This document shows positions 33,058 through 45,605 of a stretch of 64,000 bases of DNA, piece after piece. The notes beneath the pieces are model-generated. The model made no database searches. It saw nothing but the letters and a program-made list of their open reading frames with translations, and was not told where the DNA came from. The DNA lies in the NCBI GenBank assembly GCA_958450365.1, contig CAUEEP010000736.1, positions 3,592,001 through 3,656,000 of the forward strand. The letters are read 5' to 3'. The number at the start of each line of letters is the position of its first letter. The stretch's first letter is position 1. The translations under genes were made by a program, and so were the position numbers. Source of the DNA: Mesorhabditis belari (Eukaryota; Nematoda; Chromadorea; Rhabditida; Rhabditidae).

Positions 33058-35559
33058 CTGTGATGATGGAAAATTGCCAACAGATGGTCCATGAAATGGC
33101 GTATTTGCTTGAATTGGTCCCTAAATGTTTTAAATTCATTCTGAAAATGATCCTTACAAATTAGTCATTGATTTCAATTAAAATTAATTAAAGAAATTGT
33201 AGAAATTGTTGATGCAATAATAAAACAAACTCTGCCGAATTGCTGATTGATCAAGTAGTTGATATGAGGCTCAACGGGAATGTAACTAAAATTGGAAATT
33301 TGAAAAGAAATATGACATTTAAAAACTAATAACAAGGAAAGGTCAACTGAGTATCTAAATCCTATACAATCTATATAGACGCAGAATTTTATGCTGATTC
33401 CGAATATGTATTCCGTTTTTGCTAAATGGCAATCTGCCAAGAGTTTTAAGCGTCTAAAGTTTTGTTAGAACTCTGAAAATGTGATCATTTGGGTCTTAGC
33501 GGCCTTCTTGCTTGTGACTTGTGGAAAGATTTACACAAAGTAAGAATGCTCTCACACACACAATGGCAAATGATCTTGATTTCTTCATTCATTGAAGAGA
33601 TTCTCTTATCAAAATTGTGTCTATAGTCTACTCACAGATGGATGCACCTTGTTTTAAAGCTTTCCGATACTCATAAATCTCTCTTAGTATATTGATTCTC
33701 TTGCAGTTAACTTTTCCACAAGCTACTGTCCACAAGAAGGCCGCTAAGATCCAAATGATCACATTTTCAGAGTTCTAACAAAACTTTAGACGCTTATAAC
33801 CTCTCGCGGATTGTCATTTAACAAAAACGGAATACATATTTGAAATCAGCATAAAATTCTGTGTTAAAACGGTATAGATCGTATAGCATTTGGATCAAAT
33901 GCGGGTACATTGATTGTAGTTAACTTTTCAGGTCGGCTCAGCCAGTTGACCTTTCTTTGTAAGTGTTTTTAAGAGTAAAAACTAAAACTAGATTTAAAAA
34001 TGAATTAACCATAAAATTAGATTAAAATAAAGTTTTAAAATTTCAGCTTACCCAAGTCCAGAATCGAGTTGAATAACTCTTAAGCCAACGATCGAACCAA
34101 TCGGATTCCCCATTCCAAATGGTTGATATTGCTGATAGGGAAAACTTGGAATTTGTTGATCTGAAGTCAAAAATTACTTCCCATCCTATAGCTATATACA
34201 TTCTATATAGAAAAAAAGTGACTATAGTGGCTTTTCTTCTTGAGACTAAAGCAAGCAAGCAAAAGAAGAAAGAACTACGTTTTTGGACTCTTTAGGTAAC
34301 CCAGACCACCAACAGAAATACTCTTTTTTGAGCTTTTTAAGAAGAATTTCTCGTAGAAATGATTCGCACTCAAGCATGAAAGAATTGAAAGAATTGAAAG
34401 AACAGAATATAGTAGTGGATGATGGTAATTGTAAGAATTTAAGAAGAGCTTAAGTTTTTAAAGATTTTAGAACCTTTTGAAAGCTTAAAGATTTAATATT
34501 ATGTTAGCAAATTCATCGAAAGCTATCCTTTTTGACTCTCTTATTCAAAATCTTAACCGATTGAATGACAAAAATAAATTGAGCTTTGTAAATATTTGTG
34601 CTATATCATAGATAAGGCTTTTCAATTCATAAGCCAAACTAGGTTTAAGTAAAAACTATGAAAAGCGACTGGATAAGTACGATTTTTACCTGAAATAGTT
34701 TTGATTTTGATTTCAGAGAAACCAGTTGTTGTCAATGATTAAAAGATAGAGCGCAAAAAGTTACCGTAAGTAGTGCCCTACCTCCATAATGACGGTGCGG
34801 AGCGTTGCGTAGTCTAGCTTTGAACGAGTTTTTCTCGACACTGGTTTATGCTACAATGCGCGCTTAGGTATCAAAAAATAGCCCTGAATTTCAGCTATTT
34901 TTTATACAAAAGACGCATTTTTTTAAAGTACGGGCGCTTTGCAAAAAATGAAATACTAAAAAAACTTTTGCGATTACGCGACTGTACGAGGGGGTGGGGT
35001 ACTATTACAGTATTTACGGTAGGTTATTGAAAACTTGGTCTAGAAACAACCCTAGGCATAGAGATTTTAAAAAACAAATTACTGTAAATACTTTAAAATG
35101 TCACCCCATCGTACTAACTTCTTTTTAGAAATTCATTTTTTTTCTCAGCCCCTAGATTCTTCCCAACTACACTTTTAATACCAAAAAATACTAGATTTCA
35201 AGGGTTATCATTTGACATCATGAGCACACTGTAGCTTAAATCAACACTGAAGAACGGGACGCTCAAAGTTAGACTGTACCCCATCATTATGGAGAGTATT
35301 AAGATACTACTTAAGATTGAAAGACGAATTGAATTCACTGCTCTTCCTGAACCCACACAGGTTTAAACCAACCATAGTTCATATATTGAGAATAGCTCGG
35401 ATTCGTGACTTGTTGCTGATATTGAGTAGAAGAGCTGGGCAGATTGTAGTACGAATTTCTTCCTTCAGCCTCAGGTTGATTCCTTGATCGATATGATTCT
35501 TCTCTTCTCTGATAATATTGTCTTGGTGGAGGCGGATCATCGAATTGAGATCGAACCAT
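33058..35559 (-). CDS. Upstream exons, probably N-terminus of CSPP1-like protein
   Basis: Four exons in phase (35559-35373, 34160-34052, 33285-33231, 33120-33058) give 138 residues from the ATG at 35559: rich in Tyr, Gln, Pro and Ser (QYYQRREESYRS, FPYQQYQPFGMGNP), no recognised domain. CSPP1 proteins have a similar Pro/Tyr-rich stretch before the PWGxGGxGAP block. The last exon ends in phase 0, whereas the next exon (30912 by acceptor TTCCTTAG) needs phase 1, and the gap holds only transposons. Either one gene with a lost exon or a frame break, or two genes, the second starting at 30928. Confidence 0.5.
33331..33960. mobile_element. Long foldback element
   Basis: Arms of about 160 bp: GTCTAAAGTTTTGTTAGAAC and GTGATCATTTGG on the left return complemented on the right; outer ends ACAAGGAAAGGTCAACTG / CAGTTGACCTTTCTTTGT. 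In the intron between exons 2 and 3 of the upstream exon set. Confidence 0.8.
34762..35297. mobile_element. TACCGTAAATACTG MITE with linker
   Basis: First unit (34762-35025) plus the 260-bp linker seen in the other composites; the second unit is missing after CATCATTATGGAGAG. Confidence 0.8.
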
Positions 35560-35796
35560 TTAAGCGATGAATCAGTGCTGGATTTGGCAATAATTTTGCG
35601 ATTGGCTTATTTGATTTTAGGGTTTCTCTTTTCTTTCTCTTTTCTTTACCTAGGCCGGTCTGTTGCCATGGAGCAGCCACACAAAGATCGTTGACAATTA
35701 ACGACCAGGTTGTTGACTTTTGGATAAAAATGAATAAGAGTATGAAAGGCAAACAACTTAACATCACAAAATCTCACTTTTTTAAACAGTAACGTA

Positions 35797-36917
35797 TTAG
35801 GTTGCATAAGTCTTTACAAATTTATTTTCCAATCGCCTTTAAGAAATAATACCGCCACTAACAAAATTTCTATTTAAACCATTAAAAAACTTAATTGTTT
35901 CTCTGCAAAATGGCTTTTAAGAAATTCTTGAAAGTCATTGTTTTTGTGGATTTTCAAATACACAAAGGCGAGTACCCAAAACTGTACTGAAACTGTTCTC
36001 TCTATTAAAATCGAAATTTGGACACTTTCTTCAATACAAACCTATTTTAATGCCAAAGTAAAAAAGATAGAGCTCATTTGATTACACAAGTCTGTAAAAT
36101 TTGAAAACGATCCGTCCAGCCATTTTCTTATATTTTGGGTGTTTTGAAGGAACCGTTTAAAGGCCTATAACTTTGTCCAGAGAACATATTTTTGCTAACT
36201 TTTTATATCATTGTACAGAGGACATTTCAGGCTTTCAAATGATACCAAAAGAGCTTGACTGGATTTTTCATTCCCATGCAAACAAGGCGACATGACACCC
36301 AAGTTGGATAGGCCTCATTTGCTCTGAGTTGGCTCTGATTTTCTTGGACTGGGTGATCCAATTAAGCTCTATTTGGTATCATTTGAAAGCCTAAAATGTC
36401 CTCTGTACAATAATATAAAAAGTTAACAAAAATATGATCTCTGGACAAAGTTATAGGCCTTCAAAGTGTGCCGACTTGTTTAAAAAAACCCGGGAACTAC
36501 GCTAGAGCCCGTTTGTCAAAATTGGATCCACCCAGTCCAAGAAAATCAGAGCCATCTCAGAGCAAATGAGGCCTATCCAACTCGGGTGTCGTGTCGCCTT
36601 GTTTGCATGGGAATGAAGAATCCAGTCAAGCTCTATTTGGTATCATTTGAAAGCCTAAAATGTCCTCTGTACAATAATATAAAAAGTTAACAAAAACATG
36701 ATCTCTGGACAAAGTTATAGGCCTTCAAAGCGTGACGACTTGTTTAAAAAAACCCGGAAACTACGCAAGAGCCTTTCGAAATAGTTTAGGTAACGGTAAA
36801 GGATTCTTTTCAAATTAACAGTAACAAATTTGGTAAAGGATTCTTTTTTCTGGAAAGAAAAGTTTGAAAAAAAAATTGTAAAGGCTTATGCACAAAGCTA
36901 ATACAAATGAAACCTAA
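35797..36917. mobile_element. Non-autonomous element, TTAGGTTGCATAAG ends
   Basis: About 1.1 kb with imperfect inverted ends TTAGGTTGCATAAGTCTTTA and the complement near 36875-36917. The inside is a set of direct and inverted copies of a 170-bp block (AGTTATAGGCCTTCAAAG, GTATCATTTGAAAGCCTAAA, CAAGGCGACATGACACCC). No transposase. Confidence 0.75.
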
Positions 36918-36988
36918 TCAAAAAAACTTTTGCTCGAAGCTCAAGGAACACTATGAATTTTAAGGTATAGTATCAATATAAAGCAATC

Positions 36989-37631
36989 AGTAGCGTACCC
37001 AGGATCTCGCGACTTTCAGTCTAACAACCCGAGCTCCTCGAGGCTACCCGCAGTCAATTTTCGACTAAGAAATTATATTTTGTAAAAAGTTCAGGCTACA
37101 AAACTGTCTTAAAAAGTTTTCTGAAAAAATTCGAGGCGCTCGAGATTTTTGCATTTTAGTTCAAAAATTTTGATAAAAAGTGTTTTTAGGCATAAATTAT
37201 TGGTTTTACAAAGCTAATGTTTGATTTTCAGAAAGTTGAAGTTCGCCATTTTCACTTTTTCTTTAGTTTTTTCAATTTTTGATCGCGTAAATCTCGAAAA
37301 CTAGTTGAACAACTGTTTTTCATGTTGATCGGCTTCCCTAGTTGGTCAGCTTGTTGGCTAGCTTCCCCTAGTTGGTCAGCTTGTTGGCCAGCTTCCCCTA
37401 GTTGGTCAGCTTGTTGGCTAGCTTCCCCTAATTTTCTCTACTTTCTGAAAATCATAACATTAGTTTTATAAAGATCTTAAATTTTTATTTTAAAACTTTA
37501 TTTTATTTTAAAACTAAAATGAAAGAACTAAAATGCAAAATTCTCGAGTCCCTCGAATTACAAAATATAATTTCTAGCCTTGAGAAGCTCAGGCTTTTAG
37601 ACTGAAATTCGCGAAATCTTGGGTACGTCAT
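36989..37631. mobile_element. Foldback element with central repeat
   Basis: Outer ends AGTAGCGTACCCAGGATCTC and the complement near 37607-37631; arms of about 200-300 bp. The centre holds three copies of a 39-bp unit with CTTCCCCTAGTTGGTCAGC. Confidence 0.8.
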
Positions 37632-38231
37632 TGAAAGCAATTGGTTCTGATTTGACAAGTATATTTGACAATTTGACAAAGCATATCAACAAATTGTAGA
37701 AATGCGAAAGAGAAAAGGAGAATCCTTCAAAAAAAAAAAACTCTCGACCAATTAAAAAATGTTTGAAATTTCGAGGCTTAACACCAAATAGGCAAAAATT
37801 TATTGACTAAAATGAGTTCAGTTTAGGCTTCTTTTTTCACAAAATATCATCCATTTTTATCAATAGTTTTAAATTTTTGAGCAATGCAAGGATAGTAAAT
37901 AATAAATAATCTATTTTTATTATTTCTATCATCCATTCGATCTCTCATCTGTTCTTTTCCTTTTCCATTCTTTTTTTTTGCAGGTCACATTGAGAAAAAT
38001 ATTGAATGTCTTCTTTTCCCTTTCTCTTTTTCTCTCTTTGCATTACTTATCGATTTGTTTACGAGTGAGGGTTTGTATTTCAAGCAAAAACCTCACAAAA
38101 AAATGATTTCTCCCTCGTTTTTCTCTTCGCAAAGGTTGGCTTGCTGTTGGATTTTAAAATTTTCTTTTATTTTATTTATTTTAAAAATCAAAACCAAAAG
38201 TGAATGGTTCTTTTTTATAAAATCTGTTTCA
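37632..38231. other. Upstream region of the carrier gene
   Basis: AT- and T-rich with no exon or clear promoter element. It ends in the acceptor CTGTTTCAG. Confidence 0.4.
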
Positions 38232-38232
38232 G
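38224..38232 (+). promoter_or_regulatory. Probable SL trans-splice acceptor
   Basis: CTGTTTCAG two bases before the ATG of the carrier gene; no matching upstream exon was found, so spliced-leader addition is the simplest reading. Confidence 0.55.
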
Positions 38233-38234
38233 TG

Positions 38235-40251
38235 ATGGAACATGCGAAAGAGGGAAGCCGACAAATTTTGGCCGGTGGATCGGCGGGTAGGGTTTTTAAT
38301 GATAAATAATAACTTGATGTGTCAAAAATTTTAAAAATTAAGTATAAAGTACTTTTAAAGTATGCTTAATCACTTAAAAACACTTTGTTTTTACGCAAAA
38401 TCATTCAGTAATTCAGTTTCTAGATCAGTTGAAGGGCACGAACAAGTAAACTCTTGTTAATCTCTTGTTAAACAAGTGAGATATAAGTAGACCCTTGTTA
38501 AACCAGTAAACTATAAGTAAACTCTGATTAATCTCTTGTTAAACAAGTAAACTATAAGCAAATTCTTGTTAATCTCGTGTTAAATAAGTAAATTATAAGC
38601 AAATCCCCATTAATCTCTTGTTAAATCAATAAACCATAAGGAAACCCTTGTTAATCCCTTGTTAAACAAGTAAACTCTAGTTAAATCCATGTTAATCTCT
38701 TGTTAAACAAGTAAACTATAAGCAAATCCTTATTCATCTCTTGTTAGATCAATAAACTACAAGTAAACCCTTGTTAATCCCAAATTTTAGGCTTAGTGGA
38801 AGTGTTGATCATGCATCCGTTGGACTTGATCAAGACTCGACTCCAAATCGATCAATCAAACCGCGGAATGGCCGATTGTGTGAGAAGCACATTAAGAGAT
38901 GAAGGAATACGCGGGTTTTACAAAGTAAGAATATACCGAATTTGATTTTAGATGTATTTTAGATGTATATTTTCTAGTTTCAATAAGTTCTACATCTAAA
39001 TCTTCTCATTTTCTAGGGAATCCTGCCGCCGATTCTCGCCGAGACGCCGAAGAGAGCCACAAAATTCTTTACTTTTGAGCAATACAAGCACATCTTTAGC
39101 ACACCGGGCATCTCGCCGGCTATTGTTAAATTTAAAATCAAATCTATTTCCTATATAAATTTCTAGACTCTCTCCTTGGCTGGTCTCTGTTCGGGAATGA
39201 CCGAAGCAGTAGTGGTGTGCCCATTTGAGACGGTTAAAGTTCGACTACAGTCGATGAAAAATGCAAATCCTAAAGAGGTTTTGTTTTTGAAAGAAATTAG
39301 CTACTTAATAAACTTAGTTGTAATTATTAAGTTGTAAGATAGCTAAAAATTGAACATATCATTCTTTCAGGTGCCCACATCGATGGAACTAGCGCGGGAG
39401 ATCATTAGAGCCGAGGGAATGGGCACAAAGGGAATTTTTCGAGGTATGGGAATTGATTAATTGACTAGATTATTCTAAAATATATTCTAAAATATCCAAA
39501 ATATCATATCAATATCCTTTTCAGGATTAACATCAACAGTTGCGAGAAACGGCACATGGAACATGGTGTATTTCGGTCTCTATCACAATGTCAAAGTCTA
39601 CATCCCAGATGCAAAGGTACTAAAAAGGCTTTTTGGTTGTGTTGTTCTATATCAAATTTATATCAAAAACAGCTTTCTAATGGGTTTTTTTGAATTCAAG
39701 AATCAAAAACATCTTTTTGATGTGTTATTTTGGAATTCGTACATCCCTTTTCGTTGTCCTTGTTATCCTTTTTTTGCCATTCCAGGAATCCGCGTCACTC
39801 AACTTAACCTATCGAATTCTGCTCGGTTTCATTGCTGGATCGCTGGCCTCGGTGGTGAATATCCCGTTTGATGTGGCGAAAAGTCGGATACAGGTAAGCT
39901 ATGAATTTCTTAGTCTATTCCTTTCAAATAACTCCTTTTAGGGTCCGCAACCAATTCCGGGTTCTCGAAAATATCACGGCTGCCTCCAAAGCATGGGACT
40001 TGTTTACAAAGAAGAAGGCTTCTTCGCTCTCTACAAGGGACTTTTGCCGAAAATCATGCGACTTGGGCCAGGTGAGATTTTAAGCAAAATTCTAAAGCTC
40101 AAACAATATTGAGAATACGTACTTTGTATTTATTGTTAGACACAAATCTCCAAATTCTTGCAATAACAGTAGATTTCTCTTTTTTTCAGGTGGTGCAATC
40201 ATGTTGGTCGTTTACGACGAGGTCTACAAGTACTTGAAACAATTTGGATAA
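38235..40251 (+). CDS. slc-25A21: Mitochondrial 2-oxodicarboxylate carrier
   Basis: Nine exons (38235-38286, 38791-38924, 39017-39124, 39167-39277, 39371-39443, 39525-39616, 39786-39893, 39942-40071, 40190-40251), all in phase, give 289 residues. The three carrier signatures are PLDLIKTRLQ (27-36), PFETVKVRLQ (117-126) and PFDVAKSRIQ (217-226), one per repeat of about 100 residues with two membrane helices each. KGILPPILAETPKRATKFF, NMVYFGLYHNVK and LPKIMRLGPGGA place it with SLC25A21 (ODC), which exchanges 2-oxoadipate and 2-oxoglutarate across the inner mitochondrial membrane in lysine and tryptophan breakdown. Length matches the family. Intron 1 carries a tandem repeat. The sirtuin gene converges on it 450 bp downstream. 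Confidence 0.95.
38434..38790. repeat. Imperfect 40-60-bp repeat in intron 1 of the carrier gene
   Basis: About seven degenerate copies of a unit with TTGTTAATCTCTTGTTAAAC and AAGTAAACTATAAGCAAA. It runs up to the acceptor of exon 2. Confidence 0.8.
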
Positions 40252-40270
40252 AAGTACAATAAGAAATTGT

Positions 40271-40276
40271 TAATAA
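40271..40276 (+). terminator. Polyadenylation signal of the carrier gene
   Basis: AATAAA about 20 bp after the stop at 40251. Confidence 0.6.
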
Positions 40277-40702
40277 ATTTAATGCTTTATCCTCAGGTTG
40301 CCTATTTATTTCACTTAATTTTTCCCTTTGTGATTATGATTCTTAAAAGATAGGTACTATTTATTAAAAGAGCCTTTTAAAAAGTAAATAAATAAATTCT
40401 CAAATTTTTTATAAAGAGATCAATGAAAAAAAAAGGCAATTTTTGACGTTTACGGAAATTATACAATATTTGGCTGGAATTTTGAACAAGGAGAAGACTA
40501 GAGGAAAAATTGAAAGACGAAAATAGAAGTATTAGATGCAAATTTTAATGGATAACTGAGGTACATTGAGACTTTTTTTTAGGTGAAGTGATGGATGGCT
40601 TGGGTCTGGAAATGGAAAATTTTGAGATTATGGTTTACTTTTATTTTCTCATTACTGGAACCTATCGTTATTAATTAATAAGACTATTAATAAGTTCTGA
40701 TT

Positions 40703-43700
40703 TTACCTCTGATTTTCCGAGTTCTCCGGTCGATCACTTTTGATTCGACTGGCCAACACAAACGCTTCTTCAGCCAATTGAACCATTTCGGCGAAAACAC
40801 CCGGCGAATCGAAAGTGGACAAGGGATTTGGATCACCTCTTGGAGTCTCGATCTGAATAAATCAAAAATTAATTAGCTTAATGATTGTCGATTAATCTTT
40901 GTTTTTATTTGATTACTTGTTGAAACCTTTGACCAAAATTGTTAGAGCAAAATCCTAGAAAAACTATTAAAGGTTAAAGTTTTCAGAATCAACCGTTTGC
41001 TCAACTTTAATCCTTAGAATTGAAAAAGCCTCATTCTCTTAACTTTAGCTAGGCGCTCAGATACAAATATTTTTAAAACTTCAACACAAACCCGTTCACT
41101 TTGTCGATAGTATTCTGGAGGCAGAGTCCGCGCCAAGAAATCGTCCAGCGACTCATTAGGCTCTCGTCTCAATGATGGCTCTTGATTTGGGATCATTACT
41201 TGATGAGAAGCAGATTGTGGCTCGATTTTTATCTCATGAGATAAAGAATTTGATGGCATTGAAACTGGTTGAACTCTTTGATTTTTCAAAGTTCTTCCCT
41301 TTGGCCCTCCTTTCAACATTTTCAGCACTTCTCCCACTGACATCTGTGAAGATAAAACTTTCATATTCTGCAGCTGAATCGGCAGATCTGATTTACTATT
41401 TGGCAGACTAAAAGTTGGCTCCAAATCTTTCAAATGAGCCGGCACTCTTTCTAGAACATTTTTCTGTTCCTCTTTCCTTTCCATCTCTAATTTCACCTCT
41501 TGAATCAGCTTCGACAGTTTGCTCTTAGCTGAACTGTCCATTTTCAGAGAGTTTAACCCACCAATTGAACTCGATTGTGAAGAGATGAATTCGCGAACAG
41601 TCATTTCAGTCTTAGGTTCAACTTTTTGAGAAAAAATTACAGTCTCTGGTATTAAAGACTTTTCTCCCAATCCTCCAATCTCTTCAGATATCGATGAGCA
41701 AGGAGATCCCTTGCCTTGTCTTCGATTTAATACTTCAACTTCTTCTGCTTGTGAATCCATTGAAGGAGTTGAGACACTTGTTGATGTAAACTCCATTGAA
41801 TTCTCTTTTTTAAACGTTTCCATCAATGATTTCTTCTTTGTGATCTCATCATCTTCATTCTCTTCTTCTTTCACCGATTTTCGTTTCCTTGTCTGACCAC
41901 GATTCTTGTTAATTCTTGGCGGTAGACCGTCCTTAAATATTATTTGTTAAGCTCGTAATCTTATACTAAAAAACATCACAAAACAGTACCAATAATGATG
42001 GAGTTGACTGTGTATTGCTAGATCGCCTCGTAGCTCGAAGACCCGGTCGATGATCGGAGCCCATTTGTTGCTAAAGTGCAAGAATTATAGATAATTCTAA
42101 AAAGAATTCAGTTCGATAAAACTTTAGTGACTATTGTATCTGACTTAAGTAAAGAACCTTTGATATCGTGTAATCATCGTCGGAATCCGAATCATTGCTC
42201 GAATCACCCAGCAAAACCCCGGCCTCAATCCCCAATCTCGACATCAATTCCGGGGTTTTCACTCTCCGATCTTTCATCGATGTGATTCGTTTTCGTTTTC
42301 CGTTCATCTTCACTTCATCCAATTCTTTGTCTGAATTCTCTGAATTCGTCGCTTCATCAGATTTCAATTCTCCTTTTGGAATCGTTCTTGGTGATCCTGA
42401 AATAACGTCTTTTCATTCCATTTTGCAGAAAATTTGACAATTTAACTTTTTAAGGACTACACTACCTTCAGTTTCAAGTTTCTATTTTGTTAATTGAATT
42501 TAAATTTATTTTAAATTTAATTTAATTTAAAGTTAAAACTAGAGTACTTAAACTCATTACCATTTTCAGAATTGTGACTAAATTTTACTCAAGTAGTTCT
42601 TCAAAAACGAAAACTTCTAAATATCCTTTACTTTGTGGATCCAGTTTATCCAGCAAATCCTTCAACACTTGTTGCACGATTTGTTGCTCGGAATCCTTAC
42701 GGTGTTTCTTCAATTTAGCGACTCGTCCTTTCTTTTTCCCTGAATCGCATCGATTTTCTTTAGCATCGGGTAAAGATTTATGTGATCAAGTACCAAACGC
42801 ATGTAAAATGTTATCTTTATGATAACATACCAACCTGTACTCATTTGCTGTTTCAATCCATATGCCCACCATCCGGGCATTTCTCCGCTTGTTGAAGCCT
42901 CTTCCTGATCAAGAGTCGGCATTGTTGGTAAGTCAACGATTCTGAAACATTAGAATTTCTCATAGTTTCACAAGATCTAGTAGATTGGTAATTGTAACTA
43001 GTAAAATTTTAAGTTAAGCCAAAAGCTTTACCTTTTAACCCCATCACAATCACACGTTGAAATCTTTCTGATGATATCATTTCGTTTCTTTTTGTCGAAC
43101 TTCTCTTTTATTGGAATGTGATTCAACACAGGATCACAGGATCTAGAAAATTATCTTTTTAAATAAAAGGTTTCAAATAGAAAACTATTAAATAGAAGAT
43201 TTCAAATAGAAAATGATCTTTTAAATTCTACCTGCAATATGGATCCGGTTGAATATCCAAATAATAAGCCAATTTCTCAAAGAAATTATCAGATTTTGAA
43301 TGGATTTTCATATCAGCTTCTTTGTCTTTCACTGTCCATTGGAGATTCACGATAACCACCTAAAATATCAACCATGCTTAAAAGTTTACATTCTAAGTTT
43401 TAGAGATTTGAAGTTATAAGTCATCTATAAAAATCTCTAGCTCACTTTTGTTTCTTGATCTTTCTCCGGCCATAACTCTCCGTATGCTTTGAGCACAGCC
43501 AACGAGGTGCCAACACAAATGATGAGATTTGCCTTGGGAAGATGTCTTCGAGTACCTAGAAAATTGACTATCAAACAAATTATTGTTTCCAACTATTGCT
43601 TAAGATAAACATTTTCTACTACTGGCTTTTATTAGAACCTATTTACATATTTGCATCACAACAACAACACCTACCATCCCAATTCAACGGCCATCTCACT

Positions 43701-45605
43701 CTTCCGCACTCTCCGAAATGAACGATCGTGTCCTCCAACTCGTTTTTACAAGAATCACAAAAACGGCCAGTTCCATGCTTTCTGAATCATTAACATTTGC
43801 AAGTTTTTCATATTAACTAATTAAACCCTAACAATGAAGAATTATCAACTTACTGTAAAGCGCTCTTCATCGTTACATCATACGCTCGGATGTGCTGCCG
43901 TTCACATTTTGAGCAAACCTAAAAGAAAACCATATTTTTAGCAAATATGTCAATCAAAATAAAAAATAGTAAAAAAGCTGTTGTTTCACAGCTTCACTTC
44001 CCACCTCAATATTCATATTTCCGTGTATTTCGCTGAGAGCCGTTTGCGGGAGACCGGATCTCAAGTGAAGACCGTCACAGTTCTAAAAAGAAAAATGAAA
44101 TGACGAATTGATATTCTGATACAATAAGATCTTTCTAGTGTAATTTCAACGAACTTGTGACAAAATGTGGGTGATGTAGCGTTGTCGATGCAATTCTTTA
44201 AGAATCATATGGGAAGTGGTCGGCTCGGTGGACATGATGTTGCCACAACTGGAATATAAAAGTAATATCAAATATAAATATAAAAGAATATAAATAAAAC
44301 ATAATATATAATCTGGATTTATATCAAAATTCACATAATTACATGAGGTGCTAGCAAAAGGGCCAAATTATTTGTGCCACGTATCATTTACGTCAAATTT
44401 TTTGCTTTTCAACACACTTTTCTACCAATTCTGATTGTTTATTTTAATTTTTTTTACTACTTTTTCTTTCTTTCTTTCTTTCTTTACTACTTTTACTATG
44501 CTCGCTACTTTGACGCCTTTGCTGGATCTATAAATGGCATAAAATCGATATAAAAAAACAAAAAGCCCAATCGATGACAGAAGAGTCACTGTTTATAGGG
44601 AAATATATGTATTTAAACGTGTTTTTTAATTGAAAACATTGGGAATTAAAGCAGAAAACTAAAAAAAAGTTGGTTAGAAGTTGAAAAAAAGTGATTTGTC
44701 ATGATGATTTTCATAAGGGTAAATTTGGCGCAAATGAAATGTAGGGCAAAAATTTTTGGCGAAGAATTTTAACCCAAAAAACCTGGCCCTTTTGCTAACA
44801 TCTTAATTTCACTCACCGAATAATTTCTTTTCCTTGTGAAGCTAAAGTCCAGACTCCGTTCGGGCCTCGATAATCAGGAATGTTGGCAGCCTAAAGTTTT
44901 TGCTACAAGCTTTTTGCTTTTTTAAGCTGAATAGTTATAGTTTTAAAAGCTATATCGTATACATAGATACCGTAAATACTGTAATAGTACCCCACCCCCC
45001 TAATGACGGTGCGGAGTGTTGCGTAGTCTAGCTTTAGACGCGTTTTTCTCGACACTGGTTTATGCTACAATGCGCGCTTAGGTATCAAAAAATAGCTGAA
45101 ATTCAGGGCTATTTTTTCATACCAAAGACGCATTTTTTGAAAGTACGGGCGCTTAGAAAAAAATGAAATACTAAAAAACTTTTGCGACTACGCGACTGTA
45201 CGAGGGGGTGGGGTACTATTACAGTATTTACGGTAAGTATAAGTATTTGTTATATTAAAAGAATACTTACCGTGCTGATCCCGGCTCCTGTATAAACAAG
45301 TGTCGTCTCGGCGTCTTCCATCCATTTTGCTAATCGTCGCACTTTCTTTTCCAATGAATAATTGTTCTCTTCATACTAAAATAAAAAAAGAATTGATTTT
45401 GGAACAACTTGGGAATTGAAATAAGCGAAATTGATCTTGAATAGCTAAAAATCTTTTCTATTATTTAGCGATTCAATCCAATCTTCCTCACCTCTTTCTT
45501 CCGATCGACCGACGGTTTCTTCAACTTCTTCACTTTCTTTTTCTGTTCTTTCTTCAATCGTTTCTTTTCTTCAACTTTTCTTCTTGTTGATCTCTTCGTT
45601 TCCAT
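40703..45605 (-). CDS. sir-2.4: SIRT6/7-type sirtuin with long C-terminal tail
   Basis: Sixteen exons (45605-45492, 45375-45271, 44890-44817, 44248-44155, 44082-44005, 43918-43854, 43781-43675, 43555-43446, 43359-43232, 43142-43032, 42941-42835, 42739-42632, 42396-42158, 42070-41990, 41931-41092, 40852-40703); every junction keeps phase, total 836 residues. Residues 1-38 are very basic. The NAD fold shows YTGAGIST (66-73) and [10 protein letters not shown] (78-87); QNCDGLH (129-135); catalytic His 149 in EIHGN; zinc cysteines 157, 160, 185, 188; CVGTSL; and IVNLQWT, typical of SIRT7. SIRT7 is a nucleolar/chromatin NAD-dependent deacylase; that location is inferred. From about residue 370 a tail of some 460 residues, mostly polar, with acidic and Lys/Arg-rich blocks, has no domain I recognise. 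Human SIRT7 has 400 residues. The tail could be a separate downstream gene, but no start or orphan acceptor separates it. Confidence 0.88.
44968..45235. mobile_element. TACCGTAAATACTG MITE
   Basis: Single full unit, ends TACCGTAAATACTGTAATAG and TACAGTATTTACGGTA, in intron 2 of the sirtuin gene, between the two exons that carry the NAD-binding loop. Confidence 0.85.

Noticed and set aside
33870..33930. Minus-strand exon reading NVPAFDPNAIRS
   Set aside because: Lies in the right arm of a foldback element and no acceptor keeps frame; exon 2 joins cleanly to 33285 instead.
35537..35767. 76-codon minus-strand ORF with hydrophobic start
   Set aside because: Overlaps the first CSPP1-type exon in another frame and has no splice partner.
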